64,000 bases of DNA from Rhodobacteraceae bacterium EL129 (GCA_900313005.1 ONZJ01000002.1:45001-109000), one strand, 5' to 3'. Counted from the first letter of the stretch, positions 53,087-61,884 are shown. The notes: generated by a model from the letters alone, not told the origin. A program made the numbers and translations.

Positions 53087-54274
53087 TCAGCGCAGGCTGC
53101 GCGCGAATGTGCGAATGTCGTTCAGAAGCATCTCGGGCTCTTCCATCGCAGCGAAATGGCCACCGCGCGGCATCTCGGTCCATTGGGTGATGTTGTAGAT
53201 GCGCTCGGCATAGGATTTGGGAGGCCAACGCAGCATTTCCGCGGGGAAAACGGCACAGCCGGTCGGCACCTCGACGCGTTTACCGTCGGGCGACAGAATG
53301 CGCCCGCCTTCCTCGCGACGCCCGTAATAGATCCACGACGCCGAATTGAATGACCGCGTCACGATATAGATCATGATATTGGTCAACAATTCATCCTTGC
53401 TGTGCGCCTGTTCGATGCCGCCGACGGGCACATCGGACCAGTCGTGAAACTTCTCAACCAGCCAGGCCGCAATGCCCACAGGGCTGTCCATCATCGCATA
53501 GCTCAGCGTTTGCGGGCGCGTGGCCTGCTGTGTGCGATAGCCATTTTGCATGACCTGATCCGCATCAAACTGTTTGGCCCAGGCCATCTCTTCAGGCGTT
53601 TGCGGGCCGTCCGGATGGCGCATCGTCAGCACGTTGATATGAATGGCGCAGCATGCGGGCGCGTGATCATACCCCAGCCAGGAACATATCGCCCCACCCC
53701 AGTCGCCCCCCTGCGCCAAATAACTTTCATACCCTAGCGTATCGGTCATCAACGTATTGAGAACACCCGCCATCTTGCGCGGACCGTAGGGGCGCGGCGG
53801 GCGACCGGAAAATCCGAAACCGGGCAGCGACGGCGCGATCACGGTAAACGCGTCTTCGACTTTGCCGCCAAAGCGTTCCGGGTGGGCAAGGGGTTCGACC
53901 AGCTCCATGAACTCGGCCACCGATCCGGGCCAGCCATGGCTGATCATCAGTGGCATCGGGGCGGGGCCGCTGCCCTTTTCGTGGATAAAATGCATGTCGA
54001 TGCCGTCGACAGTCGCCTTGAACTGCGGAAAAGAATTCAGCTGCGTTTCCTGAGCGCGCCAATCGAACCCGTCGACCCAATAGGCACAGAGCTCTTTCAT
54101 ATAATCGAGATTGGCACCGTAGTCCCAACCGCCATCATCCGGCATCTCATGCCAAGGATAATCTGCAACACGGGCCAGGATCGCATGCAACACGGCATCA
54201 GGCACCCGACTTTCAAAAGGTGCAATCGCCCCATCGGCATGTGTTCGGTCGGTCAAAATGGTTTCCCCAGCCAT
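53087..54274 (-). CDS. Epoxide hydrolase (EHN-domain alpha/beta hydrolase)
   Basis: A 395-residue hydrolase with an N-terminal epoxide-hydrolase domain (about 1-110: FESRVPDAVLHAILARVADYPWHEMPDDGGWDYGANLDYMKELCAYWVDGFDWR) and a C-terminal alpha/beta-hydrolase fold. The oxyanion region is LMISHGWPGSVAEF. The nucleophile Asp is in LAQGGDWGGAICSWLGY. The base His is in GGHFAAMEEPEMLL. It resembles microsomal-type epoxide hydrolases that open epoxides or juvenile-hormone-like compounds. There is no signal peptide. ATG 54274 has GGAGACCGTG upstream; the in-frame start at 54334 does not. The neighbouring MocR gene is on the same strand upstream, 106 bases away. Confidence 0.88.
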   Translation of the reverse strand: MAGETILTDRTHADGAIAPFESRVPDAVLHAILARVADYPWHEMPDDGGWDYGANLDYMKELCAYWVDGFDWRAQETQLNSFPQFKATVDGIDMHFIHEKGSGPAPMPLMISHGWPGSVAEFMELVEPLAHPERFGGKVEDAFTVIAPSLPGFGFSGRPPRPYGPRKMAGVLNTLMTDTLGYESYLAQGGDWGGAICSWLGYDHAPACCAIHINVLTMRHPDGPQTPEEMAWAKQFDADQVMQNGYRTQQATRPQTLSYAMMDSPVGIAAWLVEKFHDWSDVPVGGIEQAHSKDELLTNIMIYIVTRSFNSASWIYYGRREEGGRILSPDGKRVEVPTGCAVFPAEMLRWPPKSYAERIYNITQWTEMPRGGHFAAMEEPEMLLNDIRTFARSLR

Positions 54275-54380
54275 CACGGTCTCCATGCGGTGGTGCTGTC
54301 GAATAGAAGTGCTCTGGCCAGTTAACTGTTTCACGTTTTAAATCGCGAGAGACAGGTCGTGCAATTCGAAGGGACAGATG

Positions 54381-55844
54381 TCAGAGCATCGCGCTCACTT
54401 CTTCTGCGATGATCTCGACTCCGGCCTCAAGCTTGGAGACGGGGACATAGGCAAATCCCAAACGGAAGCTGCGCGCATCGTCGTTGCTGAGATAATAATC
54501 CTGTCCACGATCCACCAGGACCCCCCTCGCGCGCAGGCGCACCGCCAGTGCAGAGGCATCAAAGCCTTCGGGTCCGGTCAGCCAGAAAGAAGTGCCGCCT
54601 TCCGAATCGGTGCGCTGCAACATGCCAAGATGCTTTGTGATGGCCTGATTCATGGCGTGCCAGCGCTTGTTGTACCGCCTCTCGATATTGCGCAGGTGTG
54701 AATCGTAATGGCCAAGCTGGAAGAACAGGGCGACGATCTCCTGCACGATTGTGGGTGGATGACGCATCATGACCCCGCGGGCGATACGCGCCTCGCGGAT
54801 GATGTCGCGATGGGCCACGATGAACCCCAGACGAATGCCGGGTGAGATCGTTTTGGACAGGCTGCCCACGTAAATCACTCGGCCCGTCTCATCCATCGCG
54901 CGCATCGAGGGGGACGATTTGGCGACATAGTTCATCTCTGCCTCGTAATCATCTTCGATGATCAGAAAATCCTTGGCCACTGCGGCAGCTAATAAATCCT
55001 CACGCCTCTTTTGGCTCATGGTCACCATGGTCGGAAACTGGTGGCTGGGCGTGGTAAAGACCAGCTGACAGCCCGCCGGTATATCGCCGGGAATGATTCC
55101 ATCGCTGTCGACGCCCACTCCGATCAATTCACTGCCCGCCAACCGAAAGGCGTTGCGCGCGCCAAAAAATCCAGGGTCTTCCAGCGCGATGGGCTTGCCG
55201 GTCTGTGCAAAAATCCGACCCAGGATATACAGTGCGTTCTGTGACCCCAGAGTGATCAGGACTTCGTCGTCACCCGCATAGATCCCACGTGTGTTCAAAA
55301 GCCTTTGGCGCAGTTGCTGGATCAGTTGCGAGCTGTCACTTTCGACGGAATCATTGGCCCATGCAGGCATTTGTTTGCGGCCCAAAGCCTGGCGCGTACA
55401 TTCACGCCACCCATCCACAGGGAAAAGATCCGGGTCGATCTGATTGTAGATAAAGGGATAGGGATAGGTGTTCCAATCCAGCGGATTGACCACGGGCATC
55501 AAGTTGTTGGGTGGAAATTTGACCGGGCAGGGCGCGGCCTCTTTCGCTGTTGTATCGGCTTGGGCATGGGCCTGCGTCAGATGCGCGATTTGAGGGGCGA
55601 CGAAGTAACCCGACCGATCACGAGACACCAGAAATTCCATATCAACCAAGCGGTTGTAGGCAGCAAACACGGTGTTTCGCGAAACCCCAAACTGTTCTGC
55701 CAATTCCCGGCATGATGGCAAAGGCCGGTCATGGGCAAGGGATTCGGACGTGATTGCAGCGCTGACCACCTCGCAAATCTGGTCCCGCAGGCTCAGATGA
55801 GAGGTCTCGGGCAGTTTGAGAAACCTGGGCGTGACTGAACTCAA
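54381..55844 (-). CDS. MocR-type regulator (GntR winged helix plus aminotransferase domain)
   Basis: A 487-residue regulator. An N-terminal GntR winged helix (about 10-80: LRDQICEVVSAAITSESLAHDRPLPSCRELAEQFGVSRNTVFAAYNRLVDMEFL) is joined by a linker to a fold type I aminotransferase domain. This has VLITLGSQNALYILGRIF, LIIEDDYEAEMNYV and the PLP lysine in IYVGSLSKTISPGIRLGFI. MocR proteins usually sense PLP or an amino compound and bind direct repeats. It is divergent from the TRAP operon at 56020. Three TCTGTC repeats lie between them, so the TRAP genes are the probable target. TauR, which regulates taurine genes, is an example, but no taurine genes are nearby. Confidence 0.9.
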   Translation of the reverse strand: MSSVTPRFLKLPETSHLSLRDQICEVVSAAITSESLAHDRPLPSCRELAEQFGVSRNTVFAAYNRLVDMEFLVSRDRSGYFVAPQIAHLTQAHAQADTTAKEAAPCPVKFPPNNLMPVVNPLDWNTYPYPFIYNQIDPDLFPVDGWRECTRQALGRKQMPAWANDSVESDSSQLIQQLRQRLLNTRGIYAGDDEVLITLGSQNALYILGRIFAQTGKPIALEDPGFFGARNAFRLAGSELIGVGVDSDGIIPGDIPAGCQLVFTTPSHQFPTMVTMSQKRREDLLAAAVAKDFLIIEDDYEAEMNYVAKSSPSMRAMDETGRVIYVGSLSKTISPGIRLGFIVAHRDIIREARIARGVMMRHPPTIVQEIVALFFQLGHYDSHLRNIERRYNKRWHAMNQAITKHLGMLQRTDSEGGTSFWLTGPEGFDASALAVRLRARGVLVDRGQDYYLSNDDARSFRLGFAYVPVSKLEAGVEIIAEEVSAML

Positions 55845-55902
55845 GAAACCTCCAATTGTGCGACCTGTATCATGGGGCCGACTCTAGTGCCTTTTGGGAC
55901 AG

Positions 55903-55949
55903 TCTGTCAGACCCGTTGCGATCTGTCCTCTTCTTTCAAACCATCTGTC
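55903..55949. promoter_or_regulatory. TCTGTC direct repeats between MocR and the TRAP operon
   Basis: TCTGTC occurs at 55903-55908, 55922-55927 and 55944-55949, spaced 19 and 22 bases, all in the same orientation. The first copy also lies in the 11-base palindrome GTCTG-T-CAGAC. MocR regulators typically bind direct repeats in a divergent promoter. The site is 59-95 bases from the MocR start and 71-117 bases from the dctP start. Confidence 0.5.
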
Positions 55950-56019
55950 ACTTTCTTTGGTCAGGCCCGCGTTGAACAATGTGCGCAACAAAAAAAGTTC
56001 ATCTATGGGAGTAGAACAC

Positions 56020-57060
56020 ATGAAACTAGTCACGATAGGAAAGGCGCTTTGCCTTGCAAGCGCGTTGGCGTTATCGGCGCAAGGCGCTGCTGCTGAAAAA
56101 GTTCTGAAACTGGGGACGGTCGGGTTTTTGGGGATGCCGATTGGGGATGCGATTGATCAGGCGCTCATCCCCACGCTCGAAGAGGTCTCCGGTGGCAAGC
56201 TTACCATCGAGCCGCATTACCGCAAATCGCTGTGCAGCGAACAAAGCTGCGGTGAGCAAGCCAATCAGGGACTTTTGGCGCTTTGGACCAGCTCAACCGC
56301 GAACTTTGGTAACTTCGGCACATCTCTGGCGATCTTTGATTTACCCTACATCTTCAAAAGCATCGAAGACGCTGACCGGATCTCATCCGAATGGTTGGCT
56401 AAGAAACAATGCGATATCGCGGCTGATGAAGCAGGCCACGTCTGCCTGACCGTCTACTCCAGTGGCGGGTTCCGCCAGTTGGGCAATGCCCATGGTCCGG
56501 TGCACGTTCCGTCAGACATGGAAGGTATCAAGTGGCGCGTGACCAAAAGCCCGATTGAATACACGTTGGTCAAAAACTGGGGCGCTGTTCCTGTGCCCTA
56601 TGACTGGGGTCAGCTGTACCAGGGGCTGCAAACCGGCGTTGTGTCCGGCCAGTATGTGGCAACACCTTGGCAGCACGTGGCCAAACTGCACGAGGTGGCC
56701 CCGTACTTCACCGAAATCGGTGGCTCATGGTCAGGCAATCAGCTGTCCATCGACAAGCGCCAATATGATGCGCTGAGCGACGAGGAAAAGGAATGGCTGC
56801 ACACCGCGGCACAGGCCTTTGGCCAGAAGGTTCAGGAACTTGACCGCGCTTGGGTCGAGGCCGGAGAGACCGAGATCAAGAAAACCGCCAAGGAATGGTA
56901 TGTGCCCACCGATGAAGAGATGACTCAGTGGCGCGCTGGCGCAATTGATGCCTGGCTGAACGCCAAGGGCACCTATGATCCGGCCGTCGCACGCCGCGTT
57001 CTGGAAGAGCAGGGCATGACCAGCTTCATCGCTCAGCTTGAAGAAGCAGGCGCTCTGTAA
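56020..57060 (+). CDS. dctP: TRAP transporter substrate-binding protein (DctP family)
   Basis: A 346-residue periplasmic binding protein with signal peptide (MKLVTIGKALCLASALALSAQGAAA). DctP features: DLPYIFKSIEDADRISSEWL, SGGFRQLGNAHGPVHVPSDMEGIKWRVTKSPIEYTLVKNWGAVPVPYDWGQLYQGLQTGVVSGQ (the region with the arginine that anchors the ligand carboxylate), and LSDEEKEWLHTAAQAFGQKVQELDR. The ATG at 56020 has GGGAGTAGAACAC upstream. It is the first gene of a TRAP operon divergent from a MocR gene. The ligand is unknown. Confidence 0.92.
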   Translation: MKLVTIGKALCLASALALSAQGAAAEKVLKLGTVGFLGMPIGDAIDQALIPTLEEVSGGKLTIEPHYRKSLCSEQSCGEQANQGLLALWTSSTANFGNFGTSLAIFDLPYIFKSIEDADRISSEWLAKKQCDIAADEAGHVCLTVYSSGGFRQLGNAHGPVHVPSDMEGIKWRVTKSPIEYTLVKNWGAVPVPYDWGQLYQGLQTGVVSGQYVATPWQHVAKLHEVAPYFTEIGGSWSGNQLSIDKRQYDALSDEEKEWLHTAAQAFGQKVQELDRAWVEAGETEIKKTAKEWYVPTDEEMTQWRAGAIDAWLNAKGTYDPAVARRVLEEQGMTSFIAQLEEAGAL

Positions 57061-57088
57061 GGGCTTGGCCACCTGACAAAACACTCTG

Positions 57089-57116
57089 AGGCGCGGGATC
57101 ATATTCCGCGCCTTTG
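57089..57116 (+). terminator. Hairpin between dctP and dctM (partial terminator)
   Basis: AGGCGCGG (57089-57096) and CCGCGCCT (57106-57113) form a perfect 8-bp stem with a 9-base loop, followed by TTT. It lies in the 92-base gap between the binding protein and permease genes. A leaky terminator or mRNA-stabilising hairpin here would make more binding protein than permease, a common need in TRAP and ABC systems. Confidence 0.6.
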
Positions 57117-57152
57117 CTTGACAACTGACCTTCCCAACTAGGATCAATCACT

Positions 57153-58442
57153 ATGGAAAGCGTCGCGCTTCTACTTATTCTGGTCGTGATGATCATGCTG
57201 GGGGCTCCGGTCGGCTTCATGATGATCCTGATTCCGGTGGTCTATATTCTGATCACGGACGCCGCGCCGATGATCTTGATCCCCAGTCAGATGTTTCAGG
57301 CGATTGATTCCGTACCACTCACGGCGATCCCGTTCTTTATGTTGACGGGTGAGTTGATGACATCCGCCACGATCACTGACCGGTTGGTGGATCTCAGCCA
57401 ACGGATCATAGGACGGATGCGCGGCTCCATGGCCCAGGCCAATGTGTTGGTCAGCATGTTTTTTGCGGGCATGAACGGATCGGTGGTTGCCGATACCGCG
57501 ACCGTGGGCTCGCTGTTGGTGCCGGGTATGAAGAAGGCGGGATATCCGCCGGAATTTGCCGCAGCCATCACCGCTGTCAGCTCGACCATCGGAGGGATCA
57601 TACCGCCCTCGATCATGATGATCGTGCTGGCCAATGCGGGCGGCATTTCTGTCGGCGCGCTCTTTGCAGGGGGGATTATTCCGGGGCTGATGATCGGCGG
57701 GCTGCTGATGGTGATCAATTACATCATCGCTCGGCGCAATAATTTTGAACGCAGCGACATCCCCTTCAGCCTCAAAGGTATCGCGGTGGCGGGGTATAAA
57801 TCTTCATTCGCCCTGCTGATCCCTGCGGTGCTGGTCGGGTCGGTTGTGTTTGGCATTGCTGGCGTTGTTGAAGCCGGCGCGCTGACCGCAACCATTGCAT
57901 TGTTCGTAGGTCTCTTCATCTATCGCACCATCACCTGGGACAATTGCCAAAGCGCGTTTGTGCGCGCCTTTCGCAACTCGGCCATGGTGTTCATCATCAT
58001 CGCTGCGTCGGGGCCGTTCAGCTGGCTTCTGACCTCACTGGGGGCCATTGGCCAGCTGGAAGAGTGGCTGCTGGGATATACCTATAACCCGCTCCTCTTT
58101 GCCCTGGTTCTGGTGCTGTTCATCTGCCTTCTGGGGATGGTCATGGATTCAGCGGCCAACATCATCGTGGTGGGCCCCGTGCTGGTGGATGTTATGGTCA
58201 AGGCCGGATACGCTGATGTGCAGGCCGCTCTGGTGGTCGTGGTGGGTTTCCTGATCGGTTCGGTCACACCGCCTGTCGGGGTGGCCTTCTTCACGGCGGG
58301 GGCCATTGCCGAAGTCCGGCTTGAGAAAGTCGCCATCGCCATGCTGCCTTATCTGGCGGCGCTGTTCGTCTTGCTGTTCATCCTGATTGTCGTGCCGGAG
58401 TTTACCATGTTCCTGCCACGCGTCCTGGGGTTCTCGGGGTAA
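57153..58442 (+). CDS. dctM: TRAP transporter large permease (DctM family)
   Basis: A 429-residue inner-membrane protein with about twelve spans, the transport channel of the TRAP system. The N-terminal LGAPVGFMMILIPVVYILI, the PFFMLTGELMTSATITDRLVDLSQR segment, MFFAGMNGSVVADTATVGSLLVPGMKKAGYPPEFAAAITAVSSTIGGIIPPSIMMIV and DSAANIIVVGPVLV are classic DctM features. ACTAGGATCAATC precedes the ATG. It follows dctP directly; the small permease comes after it, the reverse of the usual P-Q-M order. Confidence 0.93.
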   Translation: MESVALLLILVVMIMLGAPVGFMMILIPVVYILITDAAPMILIPSQMFQAIDSVPLTAIPFFMLTGELMTSATITDRLVDLSQRIIGRMRGSMAQANVLVSMFFAGMNGSVVADTATVGSLLVPGMKKAGYPPEFAAAITAVSSTIGGIIPPSIMMIVLANAGGISVGALFAGGIIPGLMIGGLLMVINYIIARRNNFERSDIPFSLKGIAVAGYKSSFALLIPAVLVGSVVFGIAGVVEAGALTATIALFVGLFIYRTITWDNCQSAFVRAFRNSAMVFIIIAASGPFSWLLTSLGAIGQLEEWLLGYTYNPLLFALVLVLFICLLGMVMDSAANIIVVGPVLVDVMVKAGYADVQAALVVVVGFLIGSVTPPVGVAFFTAGAIAEVRLEKVAIAMLPYLAALFVLLFILIVVPEFTMFLPRVLGFSG

Positions 58443-58461
58443 TGGGTCGGAAGGGTTCAAC

Positions 58462-59025
58462 ATGATTTCACTTATCAGGTTCATCGACACGGCCGTCAAA
58501 AAGACGCTCACCGCGTTCTGCGCCATCCTTTTGCTGATGATGGTCTCTTTCACCGTTTACTCGGTGGTGATGCGCTATGTGTTCAAGAACCCTCCGATCT
58601 GGGGGGACCTTCTGACGGTGCTCAGCAACATTTGGCTGGTGTTCTTTGCGCTTGCCTTGACGGTGCGCGACAAGGATCACATCGCGCTGGACCTGATTTA
58701 TGACTGGTTGCCCCGCAAAGCGGCCTTTTTCATCCAGCAGTTCTGGACCGCCGTGATTTTCTGCCTTGGCCTTGTGATGATCATCTACGGGCTCGAGGCT
58801 GTGGCTACAATGGGCGGAAAATACTGGGAGATGTGGTACTTTGCATGGGAAGATGGCGGCATCGTGTTCAAACCAAATTACATGCCCAAGAAATACGCCA
58901 TCGCCATCGTGCCGATCTCTGGGTTTCTCGTGTGCGTTGCGGCGGTTGCTTCGATCGTCGAAGACTGCCTGCGCCTAAAAGCAGGCACCTATAAGCAGTC
59001 CAAGGAACTGGAGGCCGGAGAGTAG
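58462..59025 (+). CDS. dctQ: TRAP transporter small permease (DctQ family)
   Basis: A 187-residue membrane protein with four predicted spans. It carries the DctQ pattern AILLLMMVSFTVYSVVMRYVFKNPPIWGDLLTVLSNIWLVFFALALTVRDKDHIALDLIYDWLP. The RYVF-x4-W-(A/G)(D/E) element and the charged RDKDHI segment are family-typical. A longer than usual loop (TMGGKYWEMWYFAWEDGGIVFKPNYMPKKYA) precedes the last helix. It begins 20 bases after dctM; GGAAGGGTTCAAC is the ribosome-binding site. The chosen start 58462 excludes 25 residues read from dctM sequence. The unusual order P-M-Q does not alter its role as scaffold for the large subunit. Confidence 0.9.
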   Translation: MISLIRFIDTAVKKTLTAFCAILLLMMVSFTVYSVVMRYVFKNPPIWGDLLTVLSNIWLVFFALALTVRDKDHIALDLIYDWLPRKAAFFIQQFWTAVIFCLGLVMIIYGLEAVATMGGKYWEMWYFAWEDGGIVFKPNYMPKKYAIAIVPISGFLVCVAAVASIVEDCLRLKAGTYKQSKELEAGE

Positions 59026-59126
59026 CGGTTCAGCCTCCTGCAGATCGAACACCAAGGTCACACCTGCGGGTCGCCGATTGGTATCCGCAATATGGGCTTA
59101 ATTTACTGTGACGCACACCGCCACGT

Positions 59127-59156
59127 AAAAAGGCGCCCCGGGAAACCGGAGCGCCT
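59127..59156 (-). terminator. Rho-independent terminator after degP
   Basis: On the minus strand AAGGCGCTCCGG pairs with CCGGGGCGCCTT around a TTTC-type loop, followed by a T-run (A at 59127-59131 on the plus strand). It lies 24 bases after the degP stop and ends the minus-strand unit. Confidence 0.85.
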
Positions 59157-59179
59157 TGGTGCATCAATATTGGGGAGAC

Positions 59180-60658
59180 TTACTCATTGTCTTCCTCGAT
59201 TGTCAGTGCCACAAACCGCGGCTCACCGGCGCGACGCACCAGCAACAGCAGTGACTTGCGCCCACCCTCGGTGGCTTCGGCAATCCGGTCCTCAAGGTCG
59301 TTCAGGGCGACCACTTTTTGCTGACCTGCTTCGGTGATCAGATCGCCGGCGCGCATGCCTTTTTCATAGGCTTCGGACAGGGTGTCGACATCCGTGACCA
59401 CCAGCCCTTCGGCGGTTTCGGCCAAGGTAAGCTGACCGCGCAACTCGTCGTCCAGTGGGCTGAGCGTCATGCCAAGGATCACCTTCTCGGTCATCTCTTC
59501 GGGGTCACCGTCTTCGCCTTGTTGGACGACGGGTACAGCGCCCTCAGCAGCCTCGCGGCGGCCCAGAGTGATTTTGAGCGTCTGGGTTTTACCTTCGCGG
59601 AACACCACCACGCGGACGGTTTTGCCCACTTCGGCATTGCCCACGCGGCGCACCAGGCCGCGGGTGTCGGCGACATCATGGCCGTCAAAGCTCATGATCA
59701 CGTCACCGGCCAGCATACCGCCTTCTTTGGCGGGGCCTTCGGGCACGTCTGTGACCATGGCACCGGCGGTTTTCTCCAGGCCAATGGCCTCGGCCACATC
59801 ATCGGTCACATCCTGAATGCGCACGCCCAGCCAACCCCGGCGGGTTTCACCGAATTCCTGCAACTGACCCACCACACGGGTCACAACGTTGGACGCCATC
59901 GAAAACCCGATCCCGATCGAGCCCCCATTGGGCGACAAGATTGCCGTGTTCACGCCAATGACTTCGCCGTCCAAATTGAACAGCGGCCCGCCCGAGTTGC
60001 CCCGGTTGATCGCCGCATCGGTCTGGATGTAGTCGTCATAGGTTCCGCTCAGCGCCCGGTTGCGGGCGGATACGATCCCGGCTGAAACGGAAAAGCCCTG
60101 TCCCAACGGGTTACCCATGGCAACAACCCAATCGCCAACACGGGCCACATCGCTGTCGCCGAATGCGACGAAGGGCAGAGGTTCATCGGCCTCGACCTTC
60201 AACAGGGCGATATCGGTTTTGGGGTCGGTACCGATCAGTTTCGCTTCGAGCTCCTCGCCCGAGAAAAACTCGATGATGATCTCATCGGCGCTTTCGATCA
60301 CGTGGTTGTTGGTGACGATATAGCCATCCTCGGAGATGACAAATCCAGAACCCAATGCCGAAGTACGGCGCGGGCGATCACCTTGGCCATTACGGTCGCG
60401 AAACTCGCGGAAGAAATCCTCGAACGGTGAGCCTTCAGGGACGATAGGCGATGGTCCGGTACCTTGGGCCACAACGGTTGAGGTGGTGATGTTGACAACC
60501 GACGGGCTGATCTTTTCTGCCAGATCGGCAAAGCTGTCGGGCCGCGCGTTCGCGGCGATGCTTTGGGCGATGATCAGCATCATTGTCAGGGCCGTCAGCC
60601 AGACCACGCGCACGCGATTGATGCTCTCATTTTTGATTGAAAGGGTTTGGACGTTCAC
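59180..60658 (-). CDS. degP: Periplasmic serine protease/chaperone (DegP/HtrA family)
   Basis: A 492-residue HtrA protease. After a membrane or signal segment (INRVRVVWLTALTMMLIIAQSIAANA) the trypsin-like domain carries the triad in YIVTNNHVIESAD (His), DPKTDIALLKVEADE (Asp) and INRGNSGGPLFNLDGEVIG (Ser). Two PDZ domains follow: WLGVRIQDVTDDVAEAIGL... and LSEAYEKGMRAGDLITEAGQQKV. A GTG at 60658 is the preferred start: GAAGGAGATCCGGGA ends just before it. ATG at 60682 is an alternative, and the frame to 60781 is not supported. A heat-shock-like promoter lies at 60719-60748. It is the last gene of the hflK-hflC-DUF2065-degP series. Confidence 0.92.
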   Translation of the reverse strand: MNVQTLSIKNESINRVRVVWLTALTMMLIIAQSIAANARPDSFADLAEKISPSVVNITTSTVVAQGTGPSPIVPEGSPFEDFFREFRDRNGQGDRPRRTSALGSGFVISEDGYIVTNNHVIESADEIIIEFFSGEELEAKLIGTDPKTDIALLKVEADEPLPFVAFGDSDVARVGDWVVAMGNPLGQGFSVSAGIVSARNRALSGTYDDYIQTDAAINRGNSGGPLFNLDGEVIGVNTAILSPNGGSIGIGFSMASNVVTRVVGQLQEFGETRRGWLGVRIQDVTDDVAEAIGLEKTAGAMVTDVPEGPAKEGGMLAGDVIMSFDGHDVADTRGLVRRVGNAEVGKTVRVVVFREGKTQTLKITLGRREAAEGAVPVVQQGEDGDPEEMTEKVILGMTLSPLDDELRGQLTLAETAEGLVVTDVDTLSEAYEKGMRAGDLITEAGQQKVVALNDLEDRIAEATEGGRKSLLLLVRRAGEPRFVALTIEEDNE

Positions 60659-60718
60659 TCCCGGATCTCCTTCGTTGTCCATTTCCGCCACTGTCTGGAC
60701 GGAACCTACATAAAGGTG

Positions 60719-60748
60719 ATGTAGGAAGGGTTCACACAATCGCCAAAG
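60719..60748 (-). promoter_or_regulatory. RpoH-like promoter before degP
   Basis: On the minus strand CTTTGG (60743-60748) and CCTACAT (60719-60725) are separated by 17 bases. The -10 differs by one base from the alphaproteobacterial sigma-32-type CCTATAT, and the -35 resembles CTTGAA. Transcription would start near 60712, upstream of the GTG at 60658. An 8-bp inverted repeat (60729-60736 with 60772-60779) flanks it. Confidence 0.4.
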
Positions 60749-60795
60749 GTCCAATGCCATTGTCACAGCCATGTGAACCAATTGTTACAATTCTA

Positions 60796-60993
60796 TCAGG
60801 CCCCAAGCGACTTGGCGACCCACAGCAAAATGACGCCAATGGCCAGTGCGGCTAGGCCCATCATGCGGCGTTGTTCGATGGTCAACATCTGCATGGCCGC
60901 CAGCAGATCCTCAATAAGCGAAGGGGCCAGTGCGTACACCAGCCCCTCGACAATCAATACAAGGCCCAACGCCAGTAGCGCGGTTTCGATCAT
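60796..60993 (-). CDS. DUF2065 small membrane protein
   Basis: A 65-residue protein of the DUF2065 (YjeT-like) family with two membrane helices: ALLALGLVLIVEGLVYALAPSLIEDLLAAM and MMGLAALAIGVILLWVA. The short LTIEQRRMMG loop joins them. Family members are found next to hflKC or purA, but have no known function. The start overlaps the hflC stop (ATGA-type, 60990-60993), so it is translationally coupled to hflC. It likely sits near the HflKC complex in the inner membrane. It is followed by degP. Confidence 0.85.
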   Translation of the reverse strand: MIETALLALGLVLIVEGLVYALAPSLIEDLLAAMQMLTIEQRRMMGLAALAIGVILLWVAKSLGA

Positions 60994-61883
60994 TGTGCCG
61001 GCACACTTGTGGCCGCCGCCCCTTGATCCGAGCGCAAATAGTTGAAGAATTCACTATCGGGGCTCATCACCATGGAGGAGTTACTGCCTTGCAGGGCCTT
61101 CCGATAAGCATTCAGCGATCGGTAGAATTCAAAGAATTCCGTATCCGCACCAAAGGCTTCGTTGAAGATGGCGTTCTGCTTGGCGTCAGCTTCACCGCGG
61201 GTGATCTCGGCCTGACGGTTGGCATCAGACACGATCTCGACCTGTGTCCGATCGGCCTGGGCGCGTACACGCTGGGCCGCTTCGTTACCACGGGCGATTT
61301 CATCTGCCGCTTCACGTTCACGCTCTGCCCGCATCCGGGCGAAGGTGGCGTCAAGGTTCTGGCGCGGCAGGTCGGTGCGTTTCAAACGCACGTCGATGAT
61401 TTCAATCCCCAGTTTTTCGGCCTCGACGATCGCCTTGTTCCGGATTTGCAGCATCAACGCGGCACGATCTGAACTCAGAATGTCATTCGAGGACACGGAG
61501 CCCAGGATTTCCCGGGTTTCCGAACGCAGGATTGAATCCAGACGATCTTCTGCCGAGGCAATGCCGCCGACACCAACCGCCTGGCGGAACTGCTCGACGT
61601 CGACAATGCGGTAGCGCGCGAAGGCGTCTACGACCAAACGCCGATCGTCAAGCGGGGTGACTTCCAGCGGGTCGATATCGCGGCTCAGGATGCGATCATC
61701 GTAGCGCACGACTTCTTGAATAAGCGGGATTTTGAAGCCCAGACCGGGCTCTTCCTTAACCTTGATGACCTTACCAAATTGAAGCACCAAAGCTTTTTCG
61801 CGCTCGTCCACGATGAACATTGCAGACAGGGCTGTAATGATCACCAGAACCAACAGGGGCAGGGCTAAAGCTGATTTACGCAT
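60990..61883 (-). CDS. hflC: HflC, prohibitin-family FtsH regulator
   Basis: A 297-residue SPFH/band-7 protein. One N-terminal membrane helix (SALALPLLVLVIITALSAMFIVDEREKALVLQFGKVI) is followed by the SPFH domain, with PLIQEVVRYDDRILSRDIDP and FARYRIVDVEQFRQAVG. A coiled-coil region (RMRAEREREAADEIARGNEAAQRVRAQADRTQVEI) follows, and MVMSPDSEFFNYL near the C-terminus is a family signature. It forms a large ring with HflK that encloses FtsH and limits its proteolysis. The gene begins one base after the hflK stop and overlaps the DUF2065 gene start by 4 bases. Confidence 0.95.
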   Translation of the reverse strand: MRKSALALPLLVLVIITALSAMFIVDEREKALVLQFGKVIKVKEEPGLGFKIPLIQEVVRYDDRILSRDIDPLEVTPLDDRRLVVDAFARYRIVDVEQFRQAVGVGGIASAEDRLDSILRSETREILGSVSSNDILSSDRAALMLQIRNKAIVEAEKLGIEIIDVRLKRTDLPRQNLDATFARMRAEREREAADEIARGNEAAQRVRAQADRTQVEIVSDANRQAEITRGEADAKQNAIFNEAFGADTEFFEFYRSLNAYRKALQGSNSSMVMSPDSEFFNYLRSDQGAAATSVPAQ

Positions 61884-61884
61884 G

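Noticed and set aside
54381..59025. A taurine uptake system (TauR with a TRAP transporter)
   Set aside because: Although a MocR regulator and TRAP genes can serve taurine, no taurine dehydrogenase, transaminase or sulfoacetaldehyde genes are in the window, so the substrate is left open.
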